64,000 nt of DNA from Chlamydomonas sphaeroides (GCA_001662425.1 BDDC01000108.1:1-64000), one strand, 5' to 3'; shown: positions 45,933 to 58,597, counted from the first letter of the stretch. The notes: generated by a model from the letters alone, not told the origin. Translations and numbers: made by a program.

Positions 45933-48900
45933 TCACAGCCCGGCCGCCGCCGGCCCCTGCGCCCCCGCCACCTGCAGCAGCAGCGCCAGCCCCACCTCCG
46001 CCACCAACTCCAGCGCCGCCTCACCCAGCGCGCCCGGCGGCACCGCGCCGCCGGCCGCCCTGCCGCCGCCGGCCGCCGCCGCCGCCCGCACCGCCGCCAG
46101 CCGGCCCAGCCAGGCCGCCTGCCTCGCCGCCAGCTGCATAGGTCCGCACAGCTCCAGCAGCTGCGTCGCCGCTCCCACCAGCCGCCCCCACGCCACCTCG
46201 CCGTCCCCCGCGTAGTCCTCCGCCGCGGCCTCGGCCGTCAGCGGCGGCCGCGGCCCAGCGGCGCCGTCGGCGCCCTCCGCGTCCGCCATGGCCTCGTCAG
46301 CGTCGCCGCCGGCTGCCGCCGTCGACGCCGTGAGTTGCTGCAGCTCCAGGGAGGCTCCTGCGGCAGCCGCCGCCAGCGTCGTTGCGCATACGCCCTCAAC
46401 GAGCGCCGGAGGCAGGATGGTGGCCGCTGCTGCTGCGGCGGCGGCCGCGTCACCAGTCGGCGGCGGTGCCGCCGCCGGCGGAGCCGCCGCCGCCGCCGCG
46501 GCGTCCACCAGCCGTCGCATGGTGGCGGCGGCGACGACGCCGGCTAGGCAGGCGGCGCACAGCAGAGGCCTGGGGCTGAGCTGCGCCGCCGCCAGCACAC
46601 GGGCGGCGGCGTCGGGCCGGGATAGCGGGTCGGTTGCGGCGAGGGCCTGTGGGGAGGCGGGTTCGCGGGGCAGCGGCTTGGCGCAGAGACCGGGCCCTAG
46701 CTAGGCGCTCGCCCCAGGCCAGGCGGCAATGTAAGGAGTGCGCACAACGTCGTCCGGTTACGGTGGCAGCGGTGCGTGCACCAAACGGGCCGCCGCGGGC
46801 GTGTTGGGCCAACGCACCTGCAGCGAGCGCCCCCGGCTGGCAGCCCAGCGCTGCACCGCCCACACCGCCGGCTGCAGCGCCGCCAGCAGCGGGGGCAGCT
46901 GCGCCGCCGCGGCGGCCGCGGCCGCGGACAACGCGGCGTCGTCGGGCCCTGGCGGGCCGCCGCCGGCTGCCGCCGCCGGCCAGCTCAGCACGCCCGACCA
47001 GGCGGCCGCGTCCGGCGCGCCTGCGTCCACGGCAAAATCAGCACGGAGGGGCGGCGTCGCACGGCAAAAGACAGTTCCATGCCGCGTCGCTACCCCTACC
47101 CTACCTCAACTACCCACCCATACCGCCATACGCATACACATCTGCAGCGGCCCAGCCAGCGCCAGTCAGCCTGAGCTGCAGGCACGCAGCAGCCACAGCC
47201 ACACGCACCTGCCGCAGCGGGCTTGCGCGCCGCCGCCGCCAGGGCCTGCGGCTCCAGCAGGTTTAGCAGCAGCATGGACGCATCCGCTAGCGCCGCCTCG
47301 GCCCGCAGAGCCTCGTCGCGGGCCGCAGCCAGCGACCCAGAGGCGGCCGCCGCCAGCGCCGCCGGGGCCGAGGGCGCGCCGCCGGGCGGCGGCGGCCGCG
47401 GCTGCAGCTGCCGCGCGGCGGCGGCCTCCAGCAGCGGCGCTGCGGCGGCGGCGCGGCGCGCGGCGGTGGCGAGGAAGGCGACGCAGGCGGCCAGTGCGGG
47501 AGGTGAGTCCCGCAGGGCCTGGGCTGTCTCGGTGCGGCCGTCGGCGCTGGGGCTGGTGGCCTGCAACAGCAGGCGAGGGTCGTTTTGGGCGGCGATTGCT
47601 GCGTCAGGCTTGGCGACGCTGGGGCGCGGACGTTGTCATGTTGGGGCCGTAGGCGCCGAGGTTGCCGGGGCTTGCGAGAGGCCGTTCCGGCACCGTGCCC
47701 GGGACTGGGACGACAGGATAGGCATCGCCGCGTCTCGCGTCGCGAGTGCGGGGCCGCGGCTGCCTTGTGAACCGTGCACCCTACCGAACGCCCAACCCCG
47801 AGAACACGGGTCGTCGGCTGGGCACCAACCCACAGGCCCCCACACTCAGGACGGGTGCCAACGCGCAGCCCCGCACCTGCAGCAGCCCCGGCAGCAGGAA
47901 GGCCAACGCAAAGTCCTCCAGCTCCCCGCCCGCCGCCTCCTCCCCGCCGCCGCCACCGTCCGCCCACAGCGCCACCGCCAGCGGCAGCGCCGCCGCCACC
48001 CGCGCGCTGCGCACCGCGCCCGGCGCCTCCGCCAGGTAGCGGCCCAGCAGCCGCGCGGACCCCAGCAGCAGCGCCGGGGACACGGGCCCCGGCGCTTCAG
48101 CGGCGGCGGCCGCCTCGGCGGCCGCGGCCGCGGCCACGGCGCCGGCGGGCGTGCCCGGGGACATGGACCCCGGCCGCGCCTGCGGCTGCGCGGGGGGCTG
48201 TTGCTGGCTGTCGGCCAGGGCCTGGGCCTGGGGCTGGGCCTGGGGCTGCTGCGCTGCTGCCTCGATGAACTCCAGCAACGTGTCGGCCACTGCCTCAAAG
48301 GAGGCCATTAGGTGCTGCGAGGGGGCGGAGGTTGCGGGCAGTGGGAAGGTCAGGGAGCGTCAGGCAGATCGAAGTCGCGGCACGTGGTGAGCGGTCGGCG
48401 GCTGGCAGTCGCTGACAGGCAGCTCACTTGAGTCTAGTCGCACCACAGCGGCTGCCTCGCGCACCAACCCACTCCAGTCACAGCGCTATATCCACGCCGC
48501 AGCGGCTCCACAGCACACCTGCAGTGCGGCGTCCGACAGCACCGCCTCCACGCCCGGCACCGCCATCTCGCCGTCCGCCGCCGCAGCGTCCCCCGCCACC
48601 GCCTCCACCGCCGCCTCCAGCAGCCGCAGCACCGCGGGCAGCCGGGCAAGCGCGCGGTCGCCCGCCGCCATGGTGCCGCCGCCCCGACCGCCAGCCGCCG
48701 CCAGCCCCGCCGCCGCCGCTGGCTCAGCGTCTGCTGAGGGGCCGCCGCCATCGTCCACGTCCATACCCGAGGACCCCTCTTCGCTGCCCTGCGCCTCGCC
48801 CGCGCCCTGGCCCAGGAGCGCTGGGCCCTCGGCGCTGGGCCCGGTGCCGGCGGCTGCGTCCGCCTCGGCCGCGGCCCTGGCGGCGGCCTCGGCGGCGCGC

Positions 48901-50974
48901 AGCTCCGCCGCCTGCACCGCGGCCGCGCGCTGCGCCAGCTCGCCTAGCAGGCGCTGCGAGGGCTGCGGCGGCGCGGCGGCGCCCCGCGGCTGCAGGCGGC
49001 CCGGCTCGGCGGGCACCCGGCGGGCGGGGTACAGCGCGTCGCGGAGGAGCAGGCCCAGCTCCAGCTGGGGCCGGCAGGAAGGAGGGATGCAGGTTGGGGT
49101 GCAGGTTGGGGTGCAGGTTGGGGTGCAGGTTGGGGTGCAGGTTGGGGTGCAGGTTGGGGTGCACGGGTGACAGCGGGCGCATGGGGGCGGCGTGCGGGAG
49201 ATGGGGTCCTGCCCAGGTCGCCTCTCCTGGACCATCCATGGACCCACCTTGAGCAGCTCTAGCAGCAGCTGCAGGAACGCCTCGGGCCGCTCGGCGGCGG
49301 CGGCGTCCTTGCGCGCTGGGCCGCCGGCCCGGTCAGCCCCCTCTGCCCCAGCGCCTGACCCAAGCAGCCACCGCTCCCCCACCACCTCCACGCAGTGCGC
49401 CGCCGCCTCCAGCGCCGAGTGGCGCAGCACGGGCGGCGCCCGGCTGCGAAGCACCCAGCCCAGGCCGCTGCGCAGCGCCGCCGACCAGCCACGCTGCGGC
49501 CCGGCGGCGCCGTCGAGCGCCGCCAGCGCCGCCGCGGCGGCGGCGGCCGCCGGCTGCCTCGCGGCGCGCAACATCAGCAGCAGCACGTGCAGCGCCTCCA
49601 GCTGGAGCTGCGCCGCGTCGCTGGGGCCGGCGGCGGAGCCGCCCTGGGCAGCGGCTGGCGGCGGCGGCGCCGGCGGTGCCAGCAGGCGCGGGTTGCCGAC
49701 CAGGGCCGCTAGCGCCGCCATGCAGCGCGCCGCCGCCGCCGGTTGCTCCGCCAGCACGGCGAAGGGACGGCCCGACGCGGCGGCACCGCCGGGCCCCGCC
49801 AGCAGCCGTTCCAGCAACGACGCCGCCAGCAGCGCGCTGTGGTGCCGCGCCGCCGCCACGGATGCCGCCGCCGCCGCTGCTGCCTCGTCCGCTGGCGGCG
49901 GCGCACCCGCGGGCGGCTGCGTGAGCGCCGGCACCGCCTGAGTGAGCCACGCCGCCAGCGCGTCGACGGCGCCGCTAGCGTCGAGCAGCTCGCAGGTCGG
50001 CTTGGGTGCGGCGGCTGCGGCGGCGACGAGGCACTCGAGCGCGTCCGACACCGCCGCCGCGTCCGCGACGGCGTCAGCACCGGGGTCGGCGGCGCCGCCG
50101 GGCAGCAGCAGCGGCGACAGCCCTGCCGCCCGCACCACCTGCACGGTCAGGAGGCCGCCCTCGTGCTTTCAAGCACCACCACTGCTACCACCAAGCAGAA
50201 TAAAGCAGCAACCCAGTGCGTCCCTCCGACAACCCATCCCCGCCTGCCCACCTGCAGCAGGCTGGGCAGCACCTCCCGCAGCTCGCCGCCCGCCGCCGCC
50301 TCGGGCAGCCTGCAGGCTGCGGCCAGGATGGCCAGCGCCAGGCCGCACCCGGTGGCCGCCTGCTGCCGCCGCTCGCGCACCGCCGCCTGCTGCGCAGAGT
50401 CCGCGGCCTGGCGGCGGTGGGGGATGCAGAGGCACGCAGGCTCACGAGGCAGGGCACGTGGCGGGTGGGCAGGGTGGCTGCGGCTTGGGGGCCAGGAGCC
50501 AGGGTAGGCGCCAGCGGACGGGGCGGTGGCGGCCACAGGCCTACCTGAGGTGCTGGCGGCGGCGGGCCCCGCAGCGGCAGCAGCAGGCGGCGCAGGAAGG
50601 TGAAGCCCAGCGCCGCCAGCACGGCGCGCACCGCGTCGTCGCTGCCCGCCGGCAGCAGCTTGGTCACCAGCAGCAGCCCCACGAAGCTGCATGCGGTGGA
50701 GGGCATCGTGGAGAAGGGTTCAGGGGGATAAAGGCAGGGGCCGGAGGCATACCGGTGAAGCGTGCGGGCGTGCATCAAGGGCCTGCGCCGGCGCAGGCAG
50801 GGCCCTAGCAACATAGGGGCATAGCGACCATAGGGACCATAGGGACGGCGTGTGTCATTACCGTCGTTCATCGCTGGGCCCTCGGAGCAGCTCCACACAT
50901 TGGGCGAAGCTGCGCTCCCAGTCGGGCCCGGCGCCAGCGGCGCCCGCTGGCGTGGGGCCGGCGGGGGCGGCCAT
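45933..50974 (-). CDS. Neurochondrin-family protein
   Basis: Nine exons in phase: 50974-50862, 50686-50545, 50407-50252, 50138-49248, 49064-48519, 48314-47877, 47560-47209, 47020-46818, 46646-45933; 1184 residues. The N-terminus carries the neurochondrin pattern: SFAQCVELLRGPSDERRFVG, LLLVTKLLPAGSDDAVRAVL, LGFTFLRRLLLPL, then GLALAILAAACRLPEA and LREVLPSLLQ. Later helices such as SALLAASLLERLLAG, SALEAAAHCVEVVGERWLL, LLGSARLLGRYLAEAP and FALAFLLPGLLQ suggest armadillo-like repeats along the whole length. Ala/Gly/Pro-rich inserts are large. Animal neurochondrin is cytoplasmic and has been tied to neurite growth and SMN/snRNP biology; plants have a homologue of unclear role, so no function is assigned here. 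No signal peptide is present. Family call is by eye from the first 170 residues. Confidence 0.82.
49081..49165. repeat. Minisatellite GCAGGTTGGGGT, about seven copies
   Basis: Perfect 12-base units in the intron 49065-49247 of the neurochondrin-like gene. Confidence 0.95.
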
Positions 50975-51833
50975 CGCCCCTTCCGGCGATGTGGTAGCTG
51001 GCCTCGCGACCCTCTAGATCACCACAACAGATCTATAGCAATGTGTGCGCCATACGCCAGGCCCTGGAGAGTCGCGAGCGTGGGTCGGCACTGCGATGGC
51101 GCGAAGATTCTGGGTGCCGCGCAATTGGCACGGCGCGCAGCTGCCGCTTGCCAACGAATAGTCTCAGTTGATCAATCTGACAGGCTTGCGTGTACGCGTA
51201 TGTTGCGACTAGCCGTCAGGGATGCATCTCGGCCAGGCTGTAAGCTGGACAGCAAGCCAGGCTAGTCGCAGGTTGCTAATAATCACAGCACGCGGGTGTA
51301 AACAGATAGTGAATCGCCCGTGAGTGATCACTGGCCGTGCCAGTACCTGAGGTCGTGCGAGTCCCCCTCCAGGGCCCCCTTCGCCCAGCCCTACCCCGCG
51401 GCCATCGGCGAGCATGGCTGTCATTCGTCATTCGCCGATCCCTTATTCGAATATCCCTGCACATGGCAGTAGCTTGCAAAGGCAGCACTTGCATTGCGTC
51501 TTACACTCTAGCCATATGCCACGGCGCGCCCGTCCGCGTCCTTCCCCGACCTTCTCCTCCGTGCCCGGCTCCTGTGCCGGCTTCTCATGCTCCTTAGTGC
51601 TCACGACTCACGCCGCAACACCTGCCTACAGGACGCTCCGCGCCGCAACCAGCGCTGCCATGCCCGCGCATCCCCCAACAGACACAGCCTATTGCCTGCC
51701 CGCATCTCCCCGCCATGTCCGCCCCTTGCCCCAGCGCGGTCCACTGTCCCCATGCCCCGCAGGCTCACGCCTCCCAGCCACCGGCTCCCCGCATGGCCCC
51801 GCCGGGCCCTACCCCACCAGCCCTGCCTCCCGC
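50975..51833. other. Intergenic region between neurochondrin-like and DUF3119 genes
   Basis: Combines the promoter side of the neurochondrin-like gene (51000-51300, lower GC) and the 3' flank of the DUF3119 gene. A minus-strand TGTAA sits at 51501-51505. No other gene seen. Confidence 0.5.
51501..51505 (-). terminator. TGTAA polyadenylation signal of the DUF3119 gene
   Basis: TTACA on the + strand, 329 bases after the minus-strand stop codon. Confidence 0.5.
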
Positions 51834-53615
51834 TCAAGCCTTGGGGGCGCTGCCCTTGCTGGGGCCGCAGCGCTCCACCATGGCCTCGTACAGCTGCTTG
51901 CCGTTGAAGATGATGGGGAAGAAGTGCACCTGGCCCTCGGGCTTGGTCTGGCTCTCCTGCGGGGTGGGGAGGAGCGGGAGGCCAGGTGCAGCGGCCGCCC
52001 GCGAGGCACGTCGGTGCCGAGCCAAGATGCTGCTGACACGTGCCGCCCCGTGTTGAGTTGAGCGCGGTGCAGCCCTGCCCCGCCCCCGCCTGCTGCTGGC
52101 GCCAGCAGGCTCCATCGCCGCCACGGCGCAAGGCCGGTGCGCTAGCTAGCGGCCCCTGCACGCCAGCAGCGCGCGGCACCGTCCCCTGCCCGCCACGCAC
52201 GCCTGCCGCCGGCCTTGGCCCCCGGCTCCCACCTTGAAGTAGACCAGCACGGGGAAGCCGGGGAACCAGAACTCCCAGTTGATGAACGAGTCGTACGACC
52301 AGCGGTTGCGGCCGCCCACGATGACGTTGTCGCTCTCCTGGCCGGCGCGCAGCACCTCCAGGCCCTGAGGGGCAGGGATGAGGGGGGCGGCGGCGAGGGC
52401 GGGGAGGGGTCGGGCGTGAGCGTAGAGGCAGCCTTGGGTGGGGGGCGGGTAGGGCCGCGGCGCGTTGTGATGAGAGGCGGAGCCGAGCAGGCAGGAAGCC
52501 CCGGGACATAGGCTTCTCAGCGGCCGAGGACGGCTCAGCATAGCGCACCCATTTTGCACCCGTGCGTGATGCTGTTAGGGATCCCGTATAGGAGTTGAAC
52601 CCGTCACAGCAAGGCGCTCGCCACCAGCTCTTAGTACTGGCCGCGCCCCTGGACTGCCACCGGCCCCCGGCTCGCCCATATGCCCCGGCCCTAGGTAGGA
52701 AGCAGCGGCTAGGCAGCGGCAACACCGCAGCCGACGACGCCCCCCTAGCTGCTCGTGCCCTGCCCACCACCGCAGCCGACCCAGCGCCGCACCTCGTCAT
52801 CGAACACGAACCTGCGGAGGCGGAGGAAGAAGCAGGCGGAGGAGGCGGGGGCTGGGGTCAGAGCACGCGGCACAATGCAGCGGACGTCGCATCACTGCCC
52901 TGCCGCGCTGCTAGGAGCACAGCTGCTGCAGGGGTGCTATGAGGCCGGGGGCTACCGGTGCTGGTGGCGCCGGGGTCTCACCGGATGCGGGTGGCCTGGA
53001 AGGTGAGGAAGGCGCCCAGGAACAGCAGGAAGCCGCCCAGGCCGTAGTTGTTCTCGTAGCAGCTGAAGCCGCCCAGCGCCAGCAGCGCCAGCTGAAATGA
53101 GGGAGAGGGGGAGGGGGCGTAGTAGGCGCGGGTTACCGGCGGGTGTGGGCATCGAGGCGCGGGTAGTTGGGCATTGCAAAAGGAGCTGTGCGGAAGGAGG
53201 AGCAGCGCCGAGGTGGATTAGCCCGGAATAGAGGCATGGGGCTGTGGAACACGGAAGGTACGGTACCTGTAGGTTGAACGAGGGCTCCGGCGCCAGCGTC
53301 TCCCGCTTGGGGACGGCCTTGGGGGCCTGCTTGGCCTTGCCAAAGAACTGTTGGCGTCACACGAAAGCACATGGCACCAGGAGAGCAGATGGGGTTTAGC
53401 GGGTGGGGTGGGGCTGGCGGACCCAGTTGGTGGATTGCACGCCAGTCATCCATCTGGCGATGCTCGCCATTACCTCCAAGCGCGTTCCCTATGCAACCTA
53501 CCGCACAGACGGCCAGCGGTGACCGCTGCACGCTAGGGCGCAGCGTCACTGGGCACGCTGGGCGTGCGCGGAGGGCCGGAACGCCCGATAGCGTGGAGCG
53601 CATGCAGACAGCCAT
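51834..53615 (-). CDS. Plastid-targeted DUF3119 family membrane protein
   Basis: Six exons in phase: 53615-53502, 53347-53267, 53091-52982, 52811-52793, 52364-52233, 51956-51834; 192 residues. The first exon is a transit peptide (MAVCMRSTLSGVPALRARPA, rich in Arg, Ser, Ala, ending AVCA). Exon 2 is KAKQAPKAVPKRETLAPEPS-like; exon 3 encodes a hydrophobic membrane pair around ALLALGGFSCYENNYGLGGF and LLFLGAFLTFQATRIR. The rest, with WSYDSFINWEFWFPGFPVLV and VHFFPIIFNGKQLYEAMVER, matches the DUF3119 proteins shared by cyanobacteria and plastid-bearing eukaryotes. The molecular role is not known to me. The fourth exon is only 19 bases. The gene is head-to-head with the RsuA-type gene. Confidence 0.85.
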
Positions 53616-53913
53616 GTTGTGTGGCGTAAGTATCACTTAAACAGTGATCTGGGGCAGGGCGGGGACAACTGGGTTGAGGACCTTATGGAAGTACTCAATG
53701 CAAGTCGGAGACCGCATCGCAATGCAACACGTACACGCGAGTGCCTTGCATACAATTGTCGGTATTTGGAGCAGTATATCGACAATCGCGCTAGCTTACT
53801 TACAAACTTCCGAGCACAAATTGTGGCTGTGCCGGCAAACCAGCGCAATGCAATTGCACCGGGCCCCGGCGGCCCGGGCACTGCGGCCTCGATGCCCCGC
53901 TGCTCGTCTAACG
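53616..53913. promoter_or_regulatory. Bidirectional promoter region, DUF3119 / RsuA-type gene
   Basis: 298 bases separate the two start codons, which point apart. The stretch is A/T-richer than its flanks. Both products appear to be organelle-targeted. Confidence 0.5.
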
Positions 53914-56900
53914 ATGGCTGTGCCGCTTGGGCGGCGGCCATTTTGGTCAGCGGAGTCCGCAAGACCCCATGTCGGTGAGCGCAGCGACTGACACAGCAGC
54001 GGCGGCGCCCGCCTTCAAAAGCGGCGGCAATGGACGCTGCACCTGGCATCTGGGTACACTGCTGCCCAGCTCCGGGGCCGCAGGGCTGGGCTGTCGCCTC
54101 CACAAACCTGCCGCACCTCTGCCGGCCTTCCGCCGGCGACCTCCGGCGACCAGGGGCAGCGCCCAGCTCTGCCTCACGGCCTAGCCCTCCCTCACAGCCG
54201 CCTCAGCGTTTCCTGTCCTCCTTCGCCCCCTCCAAACCTCTCGCCCTCAGCCTGTGCCGCCAAGTCTGACGATGACGACAACGGCGACGCCGAGCCGGCA
54301 GGTGCGCCGCGGCCGCCGCCGCTGCTACCAGGGGCCCCTCGCCCCGCACAGCGCTTTGTTAATTAGCGCATAGCAACTCGCTTACCAGCGTATAGCCCAA
54401 GCTCACTGCTGCCTAGCCATTCCATGCCAATCCTCCCGCCAGTTGCTGGCAAGCCGATCCGCGTGGAGCGCCTGCTGGCCAACCTGGGCTACGGCAAGCG
54501 CCGCGAGTGCGCCGCCCTGGTGAAGCGCGGCCGGGTCACCACTCGCGATGGCGGCAAGCTCAAGGCGAGCGGGCGTGCGGGAGAGCTGGGGGCCCCGCCG
54601 CTATGGGTCGCCACAGCGGAAACCGGCCGGAAAGAAACGGGCGAATGGCGTTATGGACTCCCGGCACACCTCCGGCGCGCAGCCCAGGACGCTCCGGCCG
54701 ATTGCAACTGCTTCCGCTGCCACTGCAAGGCCTTTGCTGCCTCGGGGCTGTGAGCTCAGCCGCTGCCCCGTCGTGCACCTGCCGGGCCCTGGCGCTGCCC
54801 CGCGCCCGCATGAAGGTGGGCGACAAGGTGTGCTGGGGCGATGTGGTGCTGGACGACGAGGAGCTGGACCCCGCCAGCCCGCTGATGGTGCTGCTGCACA
54901 AGCCCACGGGTGAGGGGCCGGACGTTGAGGGGGAGCGGGGCGGCGGGGCCACAGGGAGGCGGGGTGGATGGGAGTCGGTGGGCCGGAGGAGGGGGGCGAG
55001 GAGCCGCGAGCCCACCCGAGCCCACCAGCTCCTCGAGCTGCCCGCCTCCTCTGGCCCCCGTCGGCCCCCGGCAGGCTACGTGGTCACTTCGCCCGACGAC
55101 GAGAACATCACCGACCCCGTGGTGTACGACCTGCTGCCATACAGGTGCCGTACCGCTGCGGTCTAGGCTGCCTGCCGCACGCCGTCCCATTGTGCCCCCT
55201 GCTCCACACCCTCCCCCTCTGCTCCCGCCGCTGCGCCCGCCTGTGTGTGCGGCCGCAGGTTCGCCAAGCGGCGGCCCTTTCTGTCGTGCGTGGGGCGCCT
55301 GGACAAGGACACCAGCGGCCTGCTTATGCTCACGGACGACGGCGCGCTGCTGCACAGGATCAACTCGCCCAAGCGGGGCATCTGGAAGGTGTGCGCGCCG
55401 CTGCGACAGCAGGGAGCGCAAGGCAGGAGCCGGCAGCGGCCGCAGGAGGCGCTGGCGTCGTAGCCGCGAGGCCGCGGCCGCGAGCCCGGGCGAGCCCGGA
55501 CGAGGCCGCTGCACCGGCTGCCTGGGTCGGTGCCTACTTCCGGCCCACCGCCTCCGCCCCGTCTCCCCTCCCACGCAGGTGTACGAGGCGACGCTGGCGG
55601 AGCCGCTGGCGGGCAAGGCGGCCGAGGCGGCGGCGCGCAAGTTCGCCAGCGGCACGCTGGTGCTCGAGGTGCGGCGGAGGAAGCCGGCTGGGCCCTGGCC
55701 ATGGTGCTGGCCGAAGAGCTGATCCTGCCCCTGCCCCGTGCGGCCCGGGGGCGCGCTCGGGGCCCACAGCTGCTGCAGGGCTAGTGGTCGGGGCCCACAG
55801 CTGCTGCAGGGCTAGTGGTCGGGGCGCAGGGCCATCCGGCTGCCGCGAGTCCCGGCGGCCCTCAAAAGCCTGCCGACCCCGGCCTGCCTTGCCATGCCCT
55901 GCCGGCGCAGGGCGACACGACTCCGCTGCTGCCCGCCCGGCTGGAGGTGCTGGGCGGCCGCACCGCCCGTGTGGCGATATGCGAGGGCCGCTACCACCAG
56001 GCAGGGGCAGAGGGGCATGGCCGGGGAGGGCCGGGGACAAGGCCGGGAAAGGGCGCCGGGGAGGGCGCGTAAGGGAGCGAGGCCTGTGAGCCGCACTAAC
56101 ATTGGGGGCTGGGCGGGGGCCTGGGCGGGGCGATGGGCGCGGCGGCAGGGCGTGGGACCCAGGAGCGCTTCCGCCCCGCAACCGCCGCTCCCTCGCCGCC
56201 CTTCATGCGGCCCCAGGTCCGGCGCATGTTTGCTGCCGTGGGCTCCAAGGTGGTGACCCTGCACCGGGTCAGCGTGGGAGGACTGTGAGTGATGCCGGAG
56301 GCCGCAAGCGGCGCGCGCAGCGGGCGGCTGGGGTCGCTCGCTCTCCCGAGCCGCACGAGGGGCATGGTGCCAGGGGCGCAGTCGCCGCGGCCGCGACACG
56401 GCCGCGCTGGTCTGTGCGCCCTGCTCTGCCCCGCCCTTGAGTGCTGCTTGCCTCCGGCCGCCACCCGCCGTGCTGCGTCCTCCTCCGTGCCGCCGACTGC
56501 TGCCCGCATCATGCGGGGCCCCCTGCTGCCCTCGCTGCCCTCACGCTCCCTTTGGTACATCCCCTGCCCTCCCACTGTTCAGCACGCTGGGCGACCTGCC
56601 CGAGTCCGAGTGGCGCTACATGAGCGAGGCAGACCTGCGAGCCGTGTTCGAGGGCCCGGGCGAGGAGGACGTGCTCGCCCGCGCCCCGCCGGCAGCGGCG
56701 GTCGCCGCCTCGGGCAGCGGCACGGGGGCCGACGGCGCACACGCAGCCGCCGACGGCGGCGCCGGCACAGCGGATCGCGATGGCGGCTCAAGCGCGAGCA
56801 GCAGCGGCAGCGCCGCCGGCGAGCGGCTGACGAAGAAGGAGAAGAAGAAAGGCCGCAAGGACCGCGGCGGCGGCGTGCCCGGGAGAGCGGGCGAACGGCG

Positions 56901-57614
56901 GCGGCGGGGCGGTGGCGACGAGGACGAAGGCGAGGACGAGGAGATCGACCTGGCCGCCCCCGATATCGAGGTGCTGTCCTTTGATGACGGCGCCGACGAC
57001 GACGAGGATGGTGGCGGCCGGGGAGGCCGGCGGGAGGAGCTGCCCGACTGGTCGCGAGGGGGAGCGGCGGGCGGGGCGGCGGGCGCCCGGCGGCCTCGGC
57101 CTCGGCCGGTAGTGCGGCAGGGCGCTGCGCTGGGCGGGGTGGGCAAGGGGCGGGAGGAGCTGGTGGTGGGGGGCGGTGGGGAGGGCGAGGGGTCGGCGGA
57201 CGCCCTGGCGCGGAAGTACCAGGAGGACGAGCGGCGGCGGCGGCGGCGGGNNNNNNNNNNNNNNNNNNNNNNNNNNNNNNNNNNNNNNNNNNNNNNNNNN
57301 NNNNNNNNNNNNNNNNNNNNNNNNNNNNNNNNNNNNNNNNNNNNNNNNNNNNNNNNNNNNNNNNNNNNNNNNNNNNNNNNNNNNNNNNNNNNNNNNNNNN
57401 NNNNNNNNNNNNNNNNNNNNNNNNNNNNNNNNNNNNNNNNNNNNNNNNNNNNNNNNNNNNNNNNNNNNNNNNNNNNNNNNNNNNNNNNNNNNNNNNNNNN
57501 NNNNNNNNNNNNNNNNNNNNNNNNNNNNNNNNNNNNNNNNNNNNNNNNNNNNNNNNNNNNNNNNNNNNNNNNNNNNNNNNNNNNNNNNNNNTCAAGGAGC
57601 TGCTGCCGTCATGA
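53914..57614 (+). CDS. RsuA/RluB-type rRNA pseudouridine synthase, organellar
   Basis: Isomerises uridine to pseudouridine in rRNA. Exons: 53914-53974 (tentative), 54251-54301, 54443-54564, 54816-54909, 55075-55144, 55259-55388, 55579-55668, 55911-56000, 56217-56284, 56583 to the gap at 57250; after the gap KELLPS and TGA at 57612-57614. All phases agree. An S4 RNA-binding domain (IRVERLLANLGYGKRRECAA) precedes the catalytic domain, with HKPTGYVVTS, the catalytic Asp148 in GRLDKDTSGLLMLTDDGALL, and EGRYHQVRRMFAAVGSKV. The first two exons would give a short transit peptide (SARPHVACAAKSDDDD), fitting plastid or mitochondrion. After the family's usual end there is a long acidic and Lys/Arg-rich tail that runs into the gap, absent from bacterial enzymes. 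Introns at 54565 and 56001 begin with GC. Confidence 0.9.
57251..57591. other. Assembly gap (N)
   Basis: 341 unknown bases after a GGC/GGCGG-rich coding repeat, inside the tail of the pseudouridine synthase. Confidence 0.99.
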
Positions 57615-57849
57615 GGGAGGGTGCGGTGGAGGGCCGGCACACAGCAGGGCAGGTTGGGGCGTGCGCGTGTGGCAGGCAGCGCTTGCGCAACCCCTGGCGG
57701 GGCTGAGCTGCTGAGGCCGTGTGTTCACACGGCCGGCTGCTGTGAGCTGCAACGTTTGCTTGCCCCTTTCCGTAGGAAACGGGGCGAAGCCCTTGCAATC
57801 ACCCTGGAGGTGACCCTGTTCTAACGGCGAAACGTTACAACGTTGTTCT

Positions 57850-57854
57850 TGTAA
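57850..57854 (+). terminator. TGTAA polyadenylation signal of the RsuA-type gene
   Basis: TGTAA, 236 bases after the TGA at 57612-57614. Its presence supports the stop codon placed just after the gap. Confidence 0.55.
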
Positions 57855-58597
57855 GACCAGTTCCTGTGTCCTGTTCAGCACGATGCTGCTGGTCGTTTTG
57901 CCTGCTTATCGCGGGAACTGAGGGGGGAAGGTGAAACAGAGCTGGGCCCGGGCGGCAGCCAGGATGGTTATCGTTGCACAATGACCTCGCTACCAGTTTG
58001 TTACCTGAAGTTACCCCAACCTGAAGTTTGTCTACGGAGCTCACTTGTGAACTTGAAACGCAACCCTCTCTTGTCACCGTGCGCGGTGCACCGCCGCAAC
58101 ACACATGCCGCTCGCGCGGCCGGCGGAGCGTCTGCGCCGCCGGCCGCGAGGGCCTCGGTACATTTAGAAGATGGCAAGAAGGACTCCGGCTACGGGCGGC
58201 GGCGGCGGCGGAGGGGATGGTAGCGGCCGCCGCAAGCGGCCGCGACACAGCTAGAGTGGCAGCAGCGGCGGCGTGCGTTAGCGGCGGCGTGCGTTAAGAG
58301 ATACGGTCCTGCCGTGGAGGCAGTTCGGGCGGCAAAGTCCGGCCCGTGGGGTGAGGACACGGAGGTTAGCGTGCCCGAAACCCCTCAAATAGTCCCAGCG
58401 ACAACCGCATAATGACCGGCGGCGTTCGTCTGGTCTGCGTGGCCCCTTGTGGGGGCAAGCCATGCACTCATGCGCAGCTGGGGAAGTTTGCAAGCCGGCC
58501 GCATGAGGCGCCCCGTCCACTGCAGGAGGGCTTCCTCCGGACCTACCGGACCGTTCTGCTGCGCGCGCGATGGCTGCAGCGATGCGCACATCCTGCG

